A stretch of 64,000 nucleotides of DNA, taken from positions 1 to 64,000 of the forward strand of contig MKTZ01000009.1 in assembly GCA_001898505.1 (NCBI GenBank), given 5' to 3'. The notes under the pieces are model-generated. The model was given only the letters and a program-made list of their open reading frames with translations. It was not told the DNA's origin and did not search any database. The DNA comes from Sphingobacteriales bacterium 50-39. Its GTDB lineage: Bacteria > Bacteroidota > Bacteroidia > Chitinophagales > Chitinophagaceae. Numbering within the stretch: position 1 is the stretch's first letter; each line of letters opens with the position of its first letter. Below are positions 9,701 to 17,408 of the stretch, one piece after another. The position numbers were made by a program, and so were the translations under genes.

Positions 9701-11123
9701 TCACGGGGAGCGTGATGGTCTGGCTGCCGCCGGCCCTTGCTGTGGGCGCAACATCGCGGAAGGGGTTGATCAGCCGGACCCGGATGGTGGCTTTTCCGAC
9801 ACTGTCGACGTTGTCCTTGACGGTGAGCATGAACTGATATAGGCCGGGCCTCAGATTGCTGACCGTGGTAGCCGCCGCTGTCGGATTGGCGAGGACTCCC
9901 TGGGTTGGGCCTGAGAGCTGCGTCCAGCTATAGGTCTGTATGGCTCCGTTGGGAGCGTAGGAGTTGCTGCCATTCAGGAAAAAGCTGGTTTGGGGGAACT
10001 GGATGGACGTGTCCGTACCGGCGATGGCAACGGGTGGTACAGCGGCATTGGGGTTGATCACATAGATCTTTACAGTGGCCGATGACGACAAACCGGCAGT
10101 ATTGGTGACCGTGAGGGTGAAGCTATAGTTGCCGGCGATGAGGCCGGAGATCACGGGATTGGCTGTCGCGGCGTTGGAAATGGAATATTGAGCCGGGCCG
10201 GCGGTCTTGGTCCAAAGATAGGTTAGAGCGGTGCCCTGGCGGTCGGCAGAGCCGCTGCCCGACAGGGTGACACTGTTGACGGGGAGCGTTATCGAAGTAT
10301 CTTTCCCAGCATTGGCGATGGGCGGATAAAATCTTGCGTATTGCAACATCCATTCATAGATGTTCTTCCCAAATGGTCTGTATGAGGGATTGTATGCGGC
10401 TGTTACCGTACTGTCGTGCGACTGTGTGGTCAGGCGGGCGAGGATAGCAGGTGTGGCGGGATTATAGCTGTTGATCTTGGCGACCATATTTACGGACCAT
10501 GCAATGAGGGCCTGCATATCCGCAGTACTGTGAATGGCCATGACGGCAACATTGGCGCCGGCGATGAATTGGGCTGTCGTATCGTAGTAAGGATTGTTAT
10601 AACCAGCCACGGGCACTATGGCGGCCAGCCGCTGCGCCTGGGCCAGGTTGAAAGGGGCCTGCCAGACGGCATTGCCACCCAGGCTGTATCCTGTGAGATA
10701 GAGACGGTTCAGGTCCACGCGGTAATGAGCAAGGACATAGTCGATCACTCCCTTGACATCCTGTGGGGTGGAGGGCATACGCATGAATTGAGGGGAGATG
10801 GCGATAAAGGAGGCGGTGTCCCCATAAGGAGTAACGATGGACGTCGGGAACTGGCCCTTGGCAATATAGAGGGGTACCCCTTCTACGTTGGCCATAGCGA
10901 GGAGACTGGCGGCGGAGCCATTGCCAAAGGAAGCTCCTCCATGTATGTATATGATGGTGGGGTATTTTTTTGACGTGGCGGTGGGATAATCCGCTGGCAG
11001 GTATTCCATATATCCCCCGCAATTACCGTTGACGCTGACCGTGCGGGGGGTGTTGGTTTGGGATGCGGCGGTACCTGCAAGGAAAAGGCAGAAGAAGGCA
11101 ACTAAAAGCTTAACAAGGTTCAT
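6729..11123 (-). CDS. giant secreted alpha/beta-hydrolase with eight PKD-like repeats and T9SS sorting domain
   Basis: About 1464 residues. A signal peptide (MNLVKLLVAFFCLFLAGTAAS) leads into an esterase or PHB-depolymerase-like alpha/beta hydrolase of roughly 250 residues, with the oxyanion region YIHGG and nucleophile elbow GYSLGG. Eight PKD-like beta-sandwich repeats follow, recognisable by PP(I/V)ANAG starts and DPDG-type turns. They are arranged three, then one about 150-residue module ending YNYLNGFTL, then five, then a second copy of that module. The C-terminal about 80 residues (VFPNPFRDQLQL onward) are a T9SS type A sorting domain. It is probably an extracellular, surface-anchored or released polymer esterase; the substrate is not known. 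TTG at 11165 and ATG at 11141 are alternative starts. Confidence 0.88.
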   Translation of the reverse strand: MNLVKLLVAFFCLFLAGTAASQTNTPRTVSVNGNCGGYMEYLPADYPTATSKKYPTIIYIHGGASFGNGSAASLLAMANVEGVPLYIAKGQFPTSIVTPYGDTASFIAISPQFMRMPSTPQDVKGVIDYVLAHYRVDLNRLYLTGYSLGGNAVWQAPFNLAQAQRLAAIVPVAGYNNPYYDTTAQFIAGANVAVMAIHSTADMQALIAWSVNMVAKINSYNPATPAILARLTTQSHDSTVTAAYNPSYRPFGKNIYEWMLQYARFYPPIANAGKDTSITLPVNSVTLSGSGSADRQGTALTYLWTKTAGPAQYSISNAATANPVISGLIAGNYSFTLTVTNTAGLSSSATVKIYVINPNAAVPPVAIAGTDTSIQFPQTSFFLNGSNSYAPNGAIQTYSWTQLSGPTQGVLANPTAAATTVSNLRPGLYQFMLTVKDNVDSVGKATIRVRLINPFRDVAPTARAGGSQTITLPVNSVTLNGSASSDTDGVIISYRWRQLNGPSQSTISTPNQVSTGVTNLSMGIYQFELAVTDDSSSVGRDTLSIFVNPQPKLIQVNVYGGTTPAGTGWNNWNVSGNLTATALKYSDGTTSTVKTVLSASTAVADNGAGYPVTMCPQEVGRTASYFYNAPRTLVISGLNNSSQYNFEAYATRANTFTTNTYAIGGTTLSIQISNNYTNKASFSNLTPSNGAITVTINGTGSYNYLNGFTLTEIAKAVLTDKPPIANAGTDQSINLPTRQVTVDGSASYDPDGSIVSYNWQQVAGPTSATITTPNATTTTITGLDTGAYVFQLTVTDNQGSVATGIVNITVGTKGYNDIPPVANAGPDTTIYLPLDSIQLNASASYDPDGTISQYSWLKVAGPAQYKISNASIVNPTISGLFAGTYQFELTVTDNAGISTKDTVFITVTATTPIPPVAEAGPDITLSIPTDSTTLNGSGSFDKTSSPLTYSWRKVSGPGQYAFNDSTLVSPLVRHLTGGVYIFELTVTDNSGLTGLDSVTVTVKPHLPPIAVAGPGHSISLVLPASSVQLDGSGSSDPDGAIVSYRWSEVSGPVVFSISDSTAIKPTISNLAKGVYVVALKVTDNLGATGSDTLTITVYPPLNIPPVANAGPHQTIILPASSAVLNGSASKDADGIIISYHWRQLSGPSTSVLSTPDSVITNVGGLVAGIYSFELAVTDDSLAVARDTTLVTVSTATRLVKVNIYGGSFPAGAGWNNWNVSSKLSSGALFYSDSSSSAISAVLSGSNGVADNGAGYPTTMCPTEVGRTTSYFWNPRTLTISGLDSTKKYNFELYSSRTSAYQNTFTIGSTSIVLNPASNYSNKAAWNNISPTGGQIVVSLFGSYNYLNGFTLTENAPTGSSSNASMMTASAAGLSSSPDPSAALTVFPNPFRDQLQLQIDKEDAGQVWVTLLDRSGRVLKQYAFTKAQGAIIKTLPAPGLLNGIYYLKVQTATWIKTIMIVKQHN

Positions 11124-11434
11124 GGGTGGCCTGTAATACATTATTGGGATTTTTGGGGCAAACAAACGGTAACTGCGGCAAGTGTACGACGGGCGTTTTA
11201 AAGGGGTGGGAACGAGGGAGGAAAAATCTTACGGCAATTTAGCGTTTTTACCTATATGGATCGGCCTATCGGACCTGACAGTTATCCACATACGGGGGGT
11301 GGATAACTCAGGACGTTGCCTTGCAGGCGACAAAAACGGAAAATTAATATAAAGACACGCAACCGTTTGCATGACCATACTATTAAAATCTTTTGTTTCT
11401 TGAATGTTACTGACAAGCGCAAATCTATTTTCCA
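11124..11434. other. divergent intergenic region
   Basis: This 311-bp stretch separates the PKD-esterase (minus) from GH95 (plus) and has no credible gene. It contains a LacI-type palindrome at 11359-11370 and an imperfect repeat pair (GTTATCCACAT near 11281 and GTGGATAAC near 11300). The 5' regions of both genes must lie here. I could not place a confident -33/-7 pair. Confidence 0.5.
11359..11370. promoter_or_regulatory. LacI-family-like operator
   Basis: GCAACCGTTTGC is a near-perfect dyad (GCAA-n-C/G-n-TTGC), the form recognised by many LacI/GalR-type sugar regulators. It sits 64 bp upstream of the GH95 start codon. No LacI-type gene is in the window, so the regulator would be encoded elsewhere. 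Confidence 0.4.
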
Positions 11435-13726
11435 ATGAAGAAGAGCCTGTTTATTTTGTTAATGATCCTGGTGTGTGTCCGATGGTCCTATGCCCAGCCG
11501 GGTGCGGAGCATGACCTGGCAATGCATCAGCTTCCAACACGATGGGATGAAGGAATTCCCCTGGGTAACGGTATACTGGGGGCGTTGATCTGGGATAATG
11601 GGGGCAGGCTGCGATTTTCCCTGGATCGGGCGGACCTGTGGGATCTGCGTCCGATGAAGGGGCTGCACCGGCCGGAATTCAGTTACGAATGGGTAGCCCG
11701 GCAGGTGGCGCAGGGGCAATACAGGACCGTACAGGAATATTTTGACGAGCCGTACGACAAGGAGCCGGCGCCTTCCAAGATACCCGGCGCCGCATTGGAG
11801 TTTGATATAAAAGAGTGGGGCGGGGTGAGGGATGTCCGTCTGCACTTGCGCAATGCCCTTTGTGAAGTTGAATGGAACAACGGCGAAAAGATGACCTCTT
11901 TTGTGCAGGCGACGGAGCCTGCGGGGTGGATCCGATTTGAGCATGTGCGGGCAGAGTTGTTGATCCCCTCACTGATCCCTCCAAGGTATCAGGGGGCGGT
12001 GAAAGTGTTTGGTGACCCGGTGGGTGGGGACGATCTTTCCAGGCTTGGATATGAGCAGGGTGTTGTTCGCCGGGAGGACAGCAGTATTGTCTATGAACAA
12101 AAAGGATGGGGCGGCTTCTCCTATGAGGTCAGCATCCGGTGGCGGCGCATAGATCCTCATACGCTGGAGGCTGTTTGGAGCATCTCTTCCCGGATGGGCG
12201 GCACGCTTCAGGGGTCTGCCGCGTCCACGACAAAAAAGATGCTCCCTGGTGGCTGGATGAAGGCTCAACAGCCGCATGATAAATGGTGGAGTGAATTTTG
12301 GAGCAAGTCGTCGATACATATTCCTGAACCGCTGTTGGAGAAGCAATGGTGGCTGGAGCAATACAAGTTCGGATCGGTGGCGAGAAAGGATGGGCCTATC
12401 ATTTCGTTGCAGGCCGTGTGGACGGCGGATAACGGTCGCCTGCCGCCATGGAAAGGCGATATTCACCATGATCTGAACACACAATTGAGCTACTGGCCTT
12501 GTTACAGCGGGAATCACCTGGAAGAAGGACTCTCCTATCTCAACAACCTTGAAAAAAATAAAAGCAATTTTTACAGGTATACCAAGGCGTATTTTGGAAT
12601 CGACGGGCTGGCAGTCCCGGGTGTCACGACGCTGGATGGAACGGAGATGGGCGGATGGATACAATATTCTTTATCACCCACGGTGTCCTCGTGGTTGTCA
12701 CAGCATTTCTACCTGCAATGGCGGTATAGTATGGACAGGGAGTTCCTCCGGCTGCATGCCTACCCCTGGTTTAAGGAAACAGCTTCGTTTCTCGAAAAGA
12801 TCACACAAAAGGGCGCGGACGGGAAAAGAAAATTGCCTATCAGTTCGAGTCCGGAGATAAACAACAATGATATCAGTGCATGGTTCTCTCAGAATACGAA
12901 CTATGATCTTGCCATGATGCGATTTACGTTCTCCACGGCGGCGACGCTGGCGGAGGAGCTGGGTTTACAGCAAGAAGCGTTGCATTGGAAACAGGTGCTT
13001 TCAGAATTTGGGGAATGGTCGCTGTCCCCTCATCAGGAGTTGCAGGTAGCGCCTTCCCTGGCGTATAAAGAGTCGCACCGGCATTTTTCACATATGATGG
13101 CGATCCATCCCCTTGGGTTGATCCGGTGGGAGGATGGTGAACCTTCCCGGACCATTATCCGCAACAGCATCCATTTGCTGGATAGCATCGGTCCCGCATA
13201 CTGGTGTGGTTATTCCTATGCCTGGCTGGCCAGCATGAAGGCCCGCGCCAAAGACGGCGCCGGCGCGGCGGAAGCGTTGCGCATATTTGTCAAGGCCTTT
13301 TGTTCCACCAACAGCTTTCACCTCAACGGCGACCAGACGAAATCCGGCTATTCTACTTTTGATTACAGACCCTTTACCCTGGAAGGCAATTTTGCGTTTG
13401 CCGCAGGCGTGCAGGAAATGTTGTTGCAAAGTTATCCAGGGTTTATAGAGATCATGCCCGCCGTACCGGAGCAATGGCGGGATATTTCATTTGACCATCT
13501 GCGGGCGGAAGGAGCATTCCTTGTCAGTGCCAGAAAGAGCGACGGCATAGTGCGGGAGGTGACGATCGTTGCGGAAAAGGGCGGGATCTGCCGGCTGCAG
13601 CTACCCTTTTCAACCTGGGAGCTTGGCGACAGGCAGGGCGTAGAGGCGGTGGCGGAAGAAGGGGGAATGCTGCGATTGCAGTTTCGGCCCGGCGGAAAGG
13701 TCCTGATCAAGAATACGAATAAATAA
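11435..13726 (+). CDS. glycoside hydrolase family 95-like protein (alpha-L-fucosidase/galactosidase type)
   Basis: 763 residues with signal peptide MKKSLFILLMILVCVRWSYAQ. The family pattern can be followed along the chain: WDEGIPLGNGILGALIW at the N-terminus, an (alpha/alpha)6 barrel with SSSPEINNND and NYDLAMMRFTF, then HRHFSHMMAIHPLGLI, GYSYAWLASMKARAKDG, and FTLEGNFAFAAGVQEMLLQS. These match GH95 landmarks, although the usual tryptophan-rich and NED segments are altered, so the sugar specificity (alpha-L-fucose, alpha-L-galactose or other) is open. It is followed after 11 bp by a GH16 gene, suggesting joint attack on one polysaccharide. No T9SS signal is present. Confidence 0.83.
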   Translation: MKKSLFILLMILVCVRWSYAQPGAEHDLAMHQLPTRWDEGIPLGNGILGALIWDNGGRLRFSLDRADLWDLRPMKGLHRPEFSYEWVARQVAQGQYRTVQEYFDEPYDKEPAPSKIPGAALEFDIKEWGGVRDVRLHLRNALCEVEWNNGEKMTSFVQATEPAGWIRFEHVRAELLIPSLIPPRYQGAVKVFGDPVGGDDLSRLGYEQGVVRREDSSIVYEQKGWGGFSYEVSIRWRRIDPHTLEAVWSISSRMGGTLQGSAASTTKKMLPGGWMKAQQPHDKWWSEFWSKSSIHIPEPLLEKQWWLEQYKFGSVARKDGPIISLQAVWTADNGRLPPWKGDIHHDLNTQLSYWPCYSGNHLEEGLSYLNNLEKNKSNFYRYTKAYFGIDGLAVPGVTTLDGTEMGGWIQYSLSPTVSSWLSQHFYLQWRYSMDREFLRLHAYPWFKETASFLEKITQKGADGKRKLPISSSPEINNNDISAWFSQNTNYDLAMMRFTFSTAATLAEELGLQQEALHWKQVLSEFGEWSLSPHQELQVAPSLAYKESHRHFSHMMAIHPLGLIRWEDGEPSRTIIRNSIHLLDSIGPAYWCGYSYAWLASMKARAKDGAGAAEALRIFVKAFCSTNSFHLNGDQTKSGYSTFDYRPFTLEGNFAFAAGVQEMLLQSYPGFIEIMPAVPEQWRDISFDHLRAEGAFLVSARKSDGIVREVTIVAEKGGICRLQLPFSTWELGDRQGVEAVAEEGGMLRLQFRPGGKVLIKNTNK

Positions 13727-13737
13727 AATTTCATCAA

Positions 13738-14565
13738 TTGAAAGGATACACAATTATCATCAGTTTCTTTTTGTTGTCATTGGTCCTGCATAGCTGCACG
13801 TCCACCTCAAAAGCGGGCGGGCCTATTTATATACAAAAGGAGGGACGGGCGGACAAGTCCTGGAAGCTGGTGTGGGAGGATGAATTTAATAGGAGTGAGC
13901 TGGATACATCGCATTGGTCGAAAGTGCCTGCCGGCCGTTCCGACTGGAACAGGCATATGAGCCCGGATGCCAGCTGTTTTTCGCTGTCGGGTGGTTTTCT
14001 GATCTTGAGGGGCCTCGTAAACCCGGATACGACCTATGATAAGCGGCCCTATATTACAGGCGGTATTTACAGCAAGGGAAAGTTTTCCTTTCAATACGGG
14101 AAGATCGAGATCCGGGCAAAACTGGGTACGGCCCGTGGCGCCTGGCCCGCGATGTGGTTATTAGCAGACAGCAACAAGCATGGAGAATATCCCAGGAACG
14201 GGGAGATCGATATCATGGAGCACCTGAATTTCGACAGCATTATTTATCAGACGGTGCATTCCTATTATACCCTGAATCTGAAGCAGGATAAAAATCCTCC
14301 CCATCATGGGACTGCCAAAATGCGGGTAGACGACTTTAATATATTTGGTCTGAAATGGTATCCCGACAAGCTGGTATTTCTGCTCAACGGACAAGAGACC
14401 TTCACCTATCCCCGTGTTGAAAATGTAGATGCGTCCCAATGGCCATTCGACGCCCCCATGTACCTGTTGATCGACCAGCAGTTGGGTGGCAGCTGGGTTG
14501 GGAAAGTGGCCCCCGGTGACTTGCCGGTGGAAATGGTCGTGGATTGGGTCAGGCTGTATCAGTAG
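13738..14565 (+). CDS. glycoside hydrolase family 16 lipoprotein
   Basis: 275 residues, starting at TTG because no ATG precedes the signal peptide. The lipobox is LHSC near residue 20. The GH16 catalytic motif EIDIME is present within GEIDIMEHLN, in the beta-bulge form typical of laminarinases, lichenases and agarases rather than xyloglucanases, with the family segment KIEIRAKLGTARGAWPAMWLL before it. Likely substrate is a beta-1,3 or mixed-linkage glucan, or a galactan. It is cotranscribed with the GH95 gene and probably held in the outer membrane or periplasm. Confidence 0.9.
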   Translation: MKGYTIIISFFLLSLVLHSCTSTSKAGGPIYIQKEGRADKSWKLVWEDEFNRSELDTSHWSKVPAGRSDWNRHMSPDASCFSLSGGFLILRGLVNPDTTYDKRPYITGGIYSKGKFSFQYGKIEIRAKLGTARGAWPAMWLLADSNKHGEYPRNGEIDIMEHLNFDSIIYQTVHSYYTLNLKQDKNPPHHGTAKMRVDDFNIFGLKWYPDKLVFLLNGQETFTYPRVENVDASQWPFDAPMYLLIDQQLGGSWVGKVAPGDLPVEMVVDWVRLYQ

Positions 14566-14619
14566 AAAGCTAAAAAATTTCTTTTCCCAAAAACTTGCAG
14601 GAGTCGCCGAATACTACTT

Positions 14620-14636
14620 ACTTTGTAATTCAAAGT
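14620..14636. promoter_or_regulatory. inverted repeat, candidate operator of the HTH_34 regulator (copy 1)
   Basis: ACTTTG-TAATT-CAAAGT is a perfect 6-bp inverted repeat with a 5-bp spacer, 8 bp before the start codon of the membrane-protein/HTH_34 pair. The same element recurs at 15674-15690. Its place in the core promoter or leader suggests repression. Confidence 0.65.
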
Positions 14637-14644
14637 GCTTTTAT

Positions 14645-15322
14645 ATGGATCACCCCAGCCCGACCAATGAATCTTTAGAGACCCTCCAGGACATCCGGCG
14701 GATGATGGAGCGCTCTTCCCGTTTTATCTCCCTGAGCGGGCTCAGCGGTGTCAGTGCCGGGATTTGTGCGTTGATCGGGGCTTATATAGCGCATGGCTGG
14801 ATCATTGGTTACTATGGAGGTATTACGGTAAGGGGGGGAGACCCAGGATCTGTCGGTCGACACGGATATATGCATGACGAGGCGGAGGGGTTGAAGTGGA
14901 AACTGATAGGACTGGCGATAGCGGTATTAGCGGCTGCGCTGCTGTCCTCTACCTTTTTCACCTGGCGCAGGGCGAGGAAGAGCAATCTGCCTATCTGGGA
15001 CGTCACTTCCAAGAAGCTGTTCATCAATATGCTGATCCCGCTGATAGCGGGAGGGTTTTTTGTGCTGGGTATGCTCTACCACGCGGATTGGGATTATGTG
15101 GCGCCTACCTGTCTGGTATTTTATGGGCTGGCGCTGGTGAATGCGAGCAAATACACGTTGACGGATATTCGCTATCTGGGGTTTTTGGAGATCATCCTGG
15201 GATGCGTCAGCATGTATTATCTGCATTGGGGACTTTATTTCTGGACGATAGGTTTTGGAGTGCTGCATATCATATACGGTCTGATCATGTGGTGGAAGTA
15301 TGAGAGGGGGGCGGGTGTATGA
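14645..15322 (+). CDS. six-TM membrane protein paired with an HTH_34 regulator
   Basis: 225 residues starting at the ATG at 14645; the open frame extends upstream to 14486 but would run through the GH16 gene. An N-terminal soluble helix (about residues 1-30, LETLQDIRRMMERSSRF) precedes about six membrane helices, with a loop rich in Gly and His after the first two (GGDPGSVGRHGYMHDE). I do not recognise a named family. It overlaps the start of the winged-helix gene by 4 bp (ATGA), so the two are translationally coupled, and it carries the candidate operator in its leader. A role as sensor or partner of that regulator is an inference. Confidence 0.8.
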   Translation: MDHPSPTNESLETLQDIRRMMERSSRFISLSGLSGVSAGICALIGAYIAHGWIIGYYGGITVRGGDPGSVGRHGYMHDEAEGLKWKLIGLAIAVLAAALLSSTFFTWRRARKSNLPIWDVTSKKLFINMLIPLIAGGFFVLGMLYHADWDYVAPTCLVFYGLALVNASKYTLTDIRYLGFLEIILGCVSMYYLHWGLYFWTIGFGVLHIIYGLIMWWKYERGAGV

Positions 15323-15624
15323 AAAATCCGATCGGCAATCTGAATAAGGTGTTCGATAGCCGCATCCGGGTGGGGGTGATGAGCATTCTTATGATAAACC
15401 AGGAGATCAGCTTCAACGACCTGAAACAATTGCTGGAACTGACGGATGGCAACCTGGCCTCTCATTTGATCAACCTGGAGGAGAATGGGTTTATCAAGGT
15501 GCATAAGGGGTTCATCGGCAGAAAGACGAATACGACCTATTCTATCACCAAGGCGGGAGAGAAGGCGTTCAAGGATCATCTCGAGGCGTTGGAAGGTATT
15601 ATCAAGGGGATGAATAAAGGATAG
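15319..15624 (+). CDS. winged-helix transcriptional regulator (HTH_34 type)
   Basis: 101 residues, almost entirely one winged-helix domain: FDSRIRVGVMSILM, then helix-turn-helix FNDLKQLLELTDGNLASHLINLEENGFI, and wing KVHKGFIGRKTNTTYSITKAG. This matches the small MarR/ArsR-like group filed as HTH_34. It would bind as a dimer. Two copies of an ACTTTG-N5-CAAAG(T/C) repeat, one before its own operon and one before the next gene, are the obvious candidate sites. A strong hairpin terminator follows directly. Confidence 0.9.
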   Translation: MKNPIGNLNKVFDSRIRVGVMSILMINQEISFNDLKQLLELTDGNLASHLINLEENGFIKVHKGFIGRKTNTTYSITKAGEKAFKDHLEALEGIIKGMNKG

Positions 15625-15638
15625 GGGACGGACAGGTG

Positions 15639-15662
15639 AAAAAGGTTTAACAACCTTTTTTT
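15639..15662 (+). terminator. intrinsic terminator
   Basis: AAAAAGGTT-TAAC-AACCTTTTT forms a 9-bp stem running into seven T residues, 14 bp after the HTH_34 stop codon. It separates that operon from the next gene, which has its own copy of the operator. Confidence 0.8.
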
Positions 15663-15673
15663 ATTGCCATGGG

Positions 15674-15690
15674 ACTTTGTATTTCAAAGC
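15674..15690. promoter_or_regulatory. inverted repeat, candidate operator of the HTH_34 regulator (copy 2)
   Basis: ACTTTG-TATTT-CAAAGC matches copy 1 at 14620-14636 in 14 of 17 positions and is followed, like it, by a T-rich run. It lies 22 bp upstream of the next membrane-protein start codon. Confidence 0.6.
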
Positions 15691-15712
15691 ACTTTTTTAT
15701 TAAAATAATATA

Positions 15713-16126
15713 ATGACAACATCACTCTCTCAACACAGGAATAACATGGGTGTCTTAAGGCCTCTGATCTCGGGGATACTTGGTATCACGCTGCTGCTGC
15801 CAGCCAGCTTCTTTATGCTGACCTTGCTGGCGCGTATCTTCTTTGGGACTAAAAGGCCTTACCACTATATCGCCCCGTCTTTTTTACAATCTCCTTTTGA
15901 CCCGCTGGCTTTGCACAAAGCGCAATTCATCTTCGGCTGTCTGTCGCTGGCCATTGTGTTGAATGGACTGGTTGCGCTGCAATTTCAGCTGCATAAGGGG
16001 CGCTGGGGATGGGATGTGGAAGTATACTACCGGCGCCACTGGCTGAATACGGCCATTGCGCTGCAGGCGGTGCTGCTGCTGGCGACACTGCTGGCGTATA
16101 CGCTGATACAGCATATTCGATATTAG
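15713..16126 (+). CDS. small three-TM membrane protein
   Basis: 137 residues with hydrophobic segments at about 18-42, 65-88 and 108-132. A charged periplasmic or cytoplasmic loop (FFGTKRPYHYIAPSF) lies between the first two. I do not recognise a family and no catalytic motif stands out. The leader holds the second ACTTTG-N5-CAAAG repeat, so it is probably in the same regulon as the preceding membrane-protein/HTH_34 pair. Confidence 0.7.
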   Translation: MTTSLSQHRNNMGVLRPLISGILGITLLLPASFFMLTLLARIFFGTKRPYHYIAPSFLQSPFDPLALHKAQFIFGCLSLAIVLNGLVALQFQLHKGRWGWDVEVYYRRHWLNTAIALQAVLLLATLLAYTLIQHIRY

Positions 16127-16157
16127 ACCCAAGATAAAAACGCCATTGCGTAAATTT

Positions 16158-16547
16158 ATGGACAATTCAATCAGCATGGTAGACGATCAAAAGTTCTCCG
16201 TCCGCGGCCGGCTCAAAAGTTTTTATTATGCCGGAGCCGGATTAATGCGATTCTTCCGGCAGGAACACAATGCGCGGATACATCTTGCAGCAGCCATTGT
16301 CGTCAGTATCCTGGCGTGGTGGTTAAAGGTCTCTCATATGGAGGCGGTAGCACTGGTAGTAGTCATCGGCCTGGTCTGGGTGACGGAGATACTCAATACC
16401 TGTCTGGAGAAGGCGATGGACTTTATCACGCGGGAACAACATCCTGAAATAAAAATCATTAAAGACCTGGCAGCGGGTGCGGTGCTCATCGCCACGTTCA
16501 CGGCTGTCATCGTCGGTCTATTCATCTTTATTCCAAAATTTTTATGA
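16158..16547 (+). CDS. diacylglycerol kinase family protein (DgkA-like, possibly undecaprenol kinase)
   Basis: 129 residues with three membrane helices, the size of the integral-membrane DgkA family. Family landmarks are present: FRQEHNARIHLAAA at the first helix, the active-site Glu/Asn stretch EILNTCLEKAMD, and IKDLAAGAVLIATFTAVIVG. Gram-negative members phosphorylate diacylglycerol and Gram-positive members phosphorylate undecaprenol; either is possible. A TTG start at 16146 is possible, but the ATG at 16158 is preferred. The stop overlaps the next start (ATGA), so it is coupled to the DUF1361 gene. Confidence 0.88.
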   Translation: MDNSISMVDDQKFSVRGRLKSFYYAGAGLMRFFRQEHNARIHLAAAIVVSILAWWLKVSHMEAVALVVVIGLVWVTEILNTCLEKAMDFITREQHPEIKIIKDLAAGAVLIATFTAVIVGLFIFIPKFL

Positions 16548-17311
16548 ATAAAAATACCACAGTACCCGGGGTAGCCGCCCCTGCTCGTGTCCGCTGGGGA
16601 ATCCTCTCCACCGAGATGGACAGGCTGCTATTCCTCTCCATGCTGTTCAGCTGTCTGCTGATAGTAGCGCGTGTTGTGCATACGGAGCACCGTCATTTTA
16701 TTTTTCTCGTCTGGAATCTTTTCCTGGCCTATATACCCTATTTTATTTCCACCCAGCTGACCCGTATGGAGACGCTCGGGGGTGAGAGCCGTCTGGAGGC
16801 CGGAGGGGGTGGACATGGTCCGGTGACCAGCGGTGCTGGGCGCGGTCTGGGATGGTGGATGCTGGCTCTGTTGTGGTTGTTGTTCATACCCAATTCATTT
16901 TATATCATCACGGACCTCTATCACCTTGGGGACCTGTACAATGACAGGACCATGCCGCAGTGGTTCGACCTGGCGATGATCCTCTCCTTCGTATGGAATG
17001 GGCTTTTGCTGGGTGTGCTATCCGTACGGCAGATGGAGCGGATATTCCTGCCGCGGCTGACATTGCTAAGCGAGCTGCTCTTTCTCTACCCTGTGATGTG
17101 GCTGAACGCACTCGGTATCTACATCGGCAGATACCTGCAATACAACAGCTGGGACATCGTGACGGACCCATTCCGGCTGTTGAGGGATATTGCGACCCTG
17201 GTCATACATCCCCTGCGGCATCAAAATGTATGGGACATGGTATTGTGCTTTTCCATCCTTATGACACTGATCTATCTGTTGATGAAAAGGATCAGTAAGG
17301 CGCTGACCTGA
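16544..17311 (+). CDS. DUF1361 membrane protein
   Basis: 255 residues with about seven hydrophobic segments. The segment WLLFIPNSFYIITDLYHL is the hallmark of DUF1361, an integral membrane family of unknown function. An insertion of low complexity (GGESRLEAGGGGHGP) sits in one loop. It is translationally coupled to the upstream kinase-like gene by a 4-bp overlap, which hints at a shared lipid or envelope role, but no reaction can be assigned. Confidence 0.87.
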   Translation: MNKNTTVPGVAAPARVRWGILSTEMDRLLFLSMLFSCLLIVARVVHTEHRHFIFLVWNLFLAYIPYFISTQLTRMETLGGESRLEAGGGGHGPVTSGAGRGLGWWMLALLWLLFIPNSFYIITDLYHLGDLYNDRTMPQWFDLAMILSFVWNGLLLGVLSVRQMERIFLPRLTLLSELLFLYPVMWLNALGIYIGRYLQYNSWDIVTDPFRLLRDIATLVIHPLRHQNVWDMVLCFSILMTLIYLLMKRISKALT

Positions 17312-17408
17312 TCGTGTCTGCGTCTCCATTGTAAACCGTTAAAAATGACGGAAGGGAACCTCTTTGCTCGAACGAATCCTGAATAAAGAAATTCAACCCC
17401 TCTCATAT

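Noticed and set aside
11281-11310. DnaA-box-like TTATCCACA near 11282, possible replication origin
   Set aside because: A single box with no cluster, no dnaA or dnaN nearby, and no AT-rich unwinding region.
14486-14644. Upstream extension of the six-TM membrane protein
   Set aside because: It lies within the GH16 gene in another frame and crosses the operator-like repeat; the ATG at 14645 gives a normal protein start.
17320-17408. Third copy of the ACTTTG-N5-CAAAG operator before creD
   Set aside because: Only a partial CTTTG half is present; no inverted half at the right spacing.
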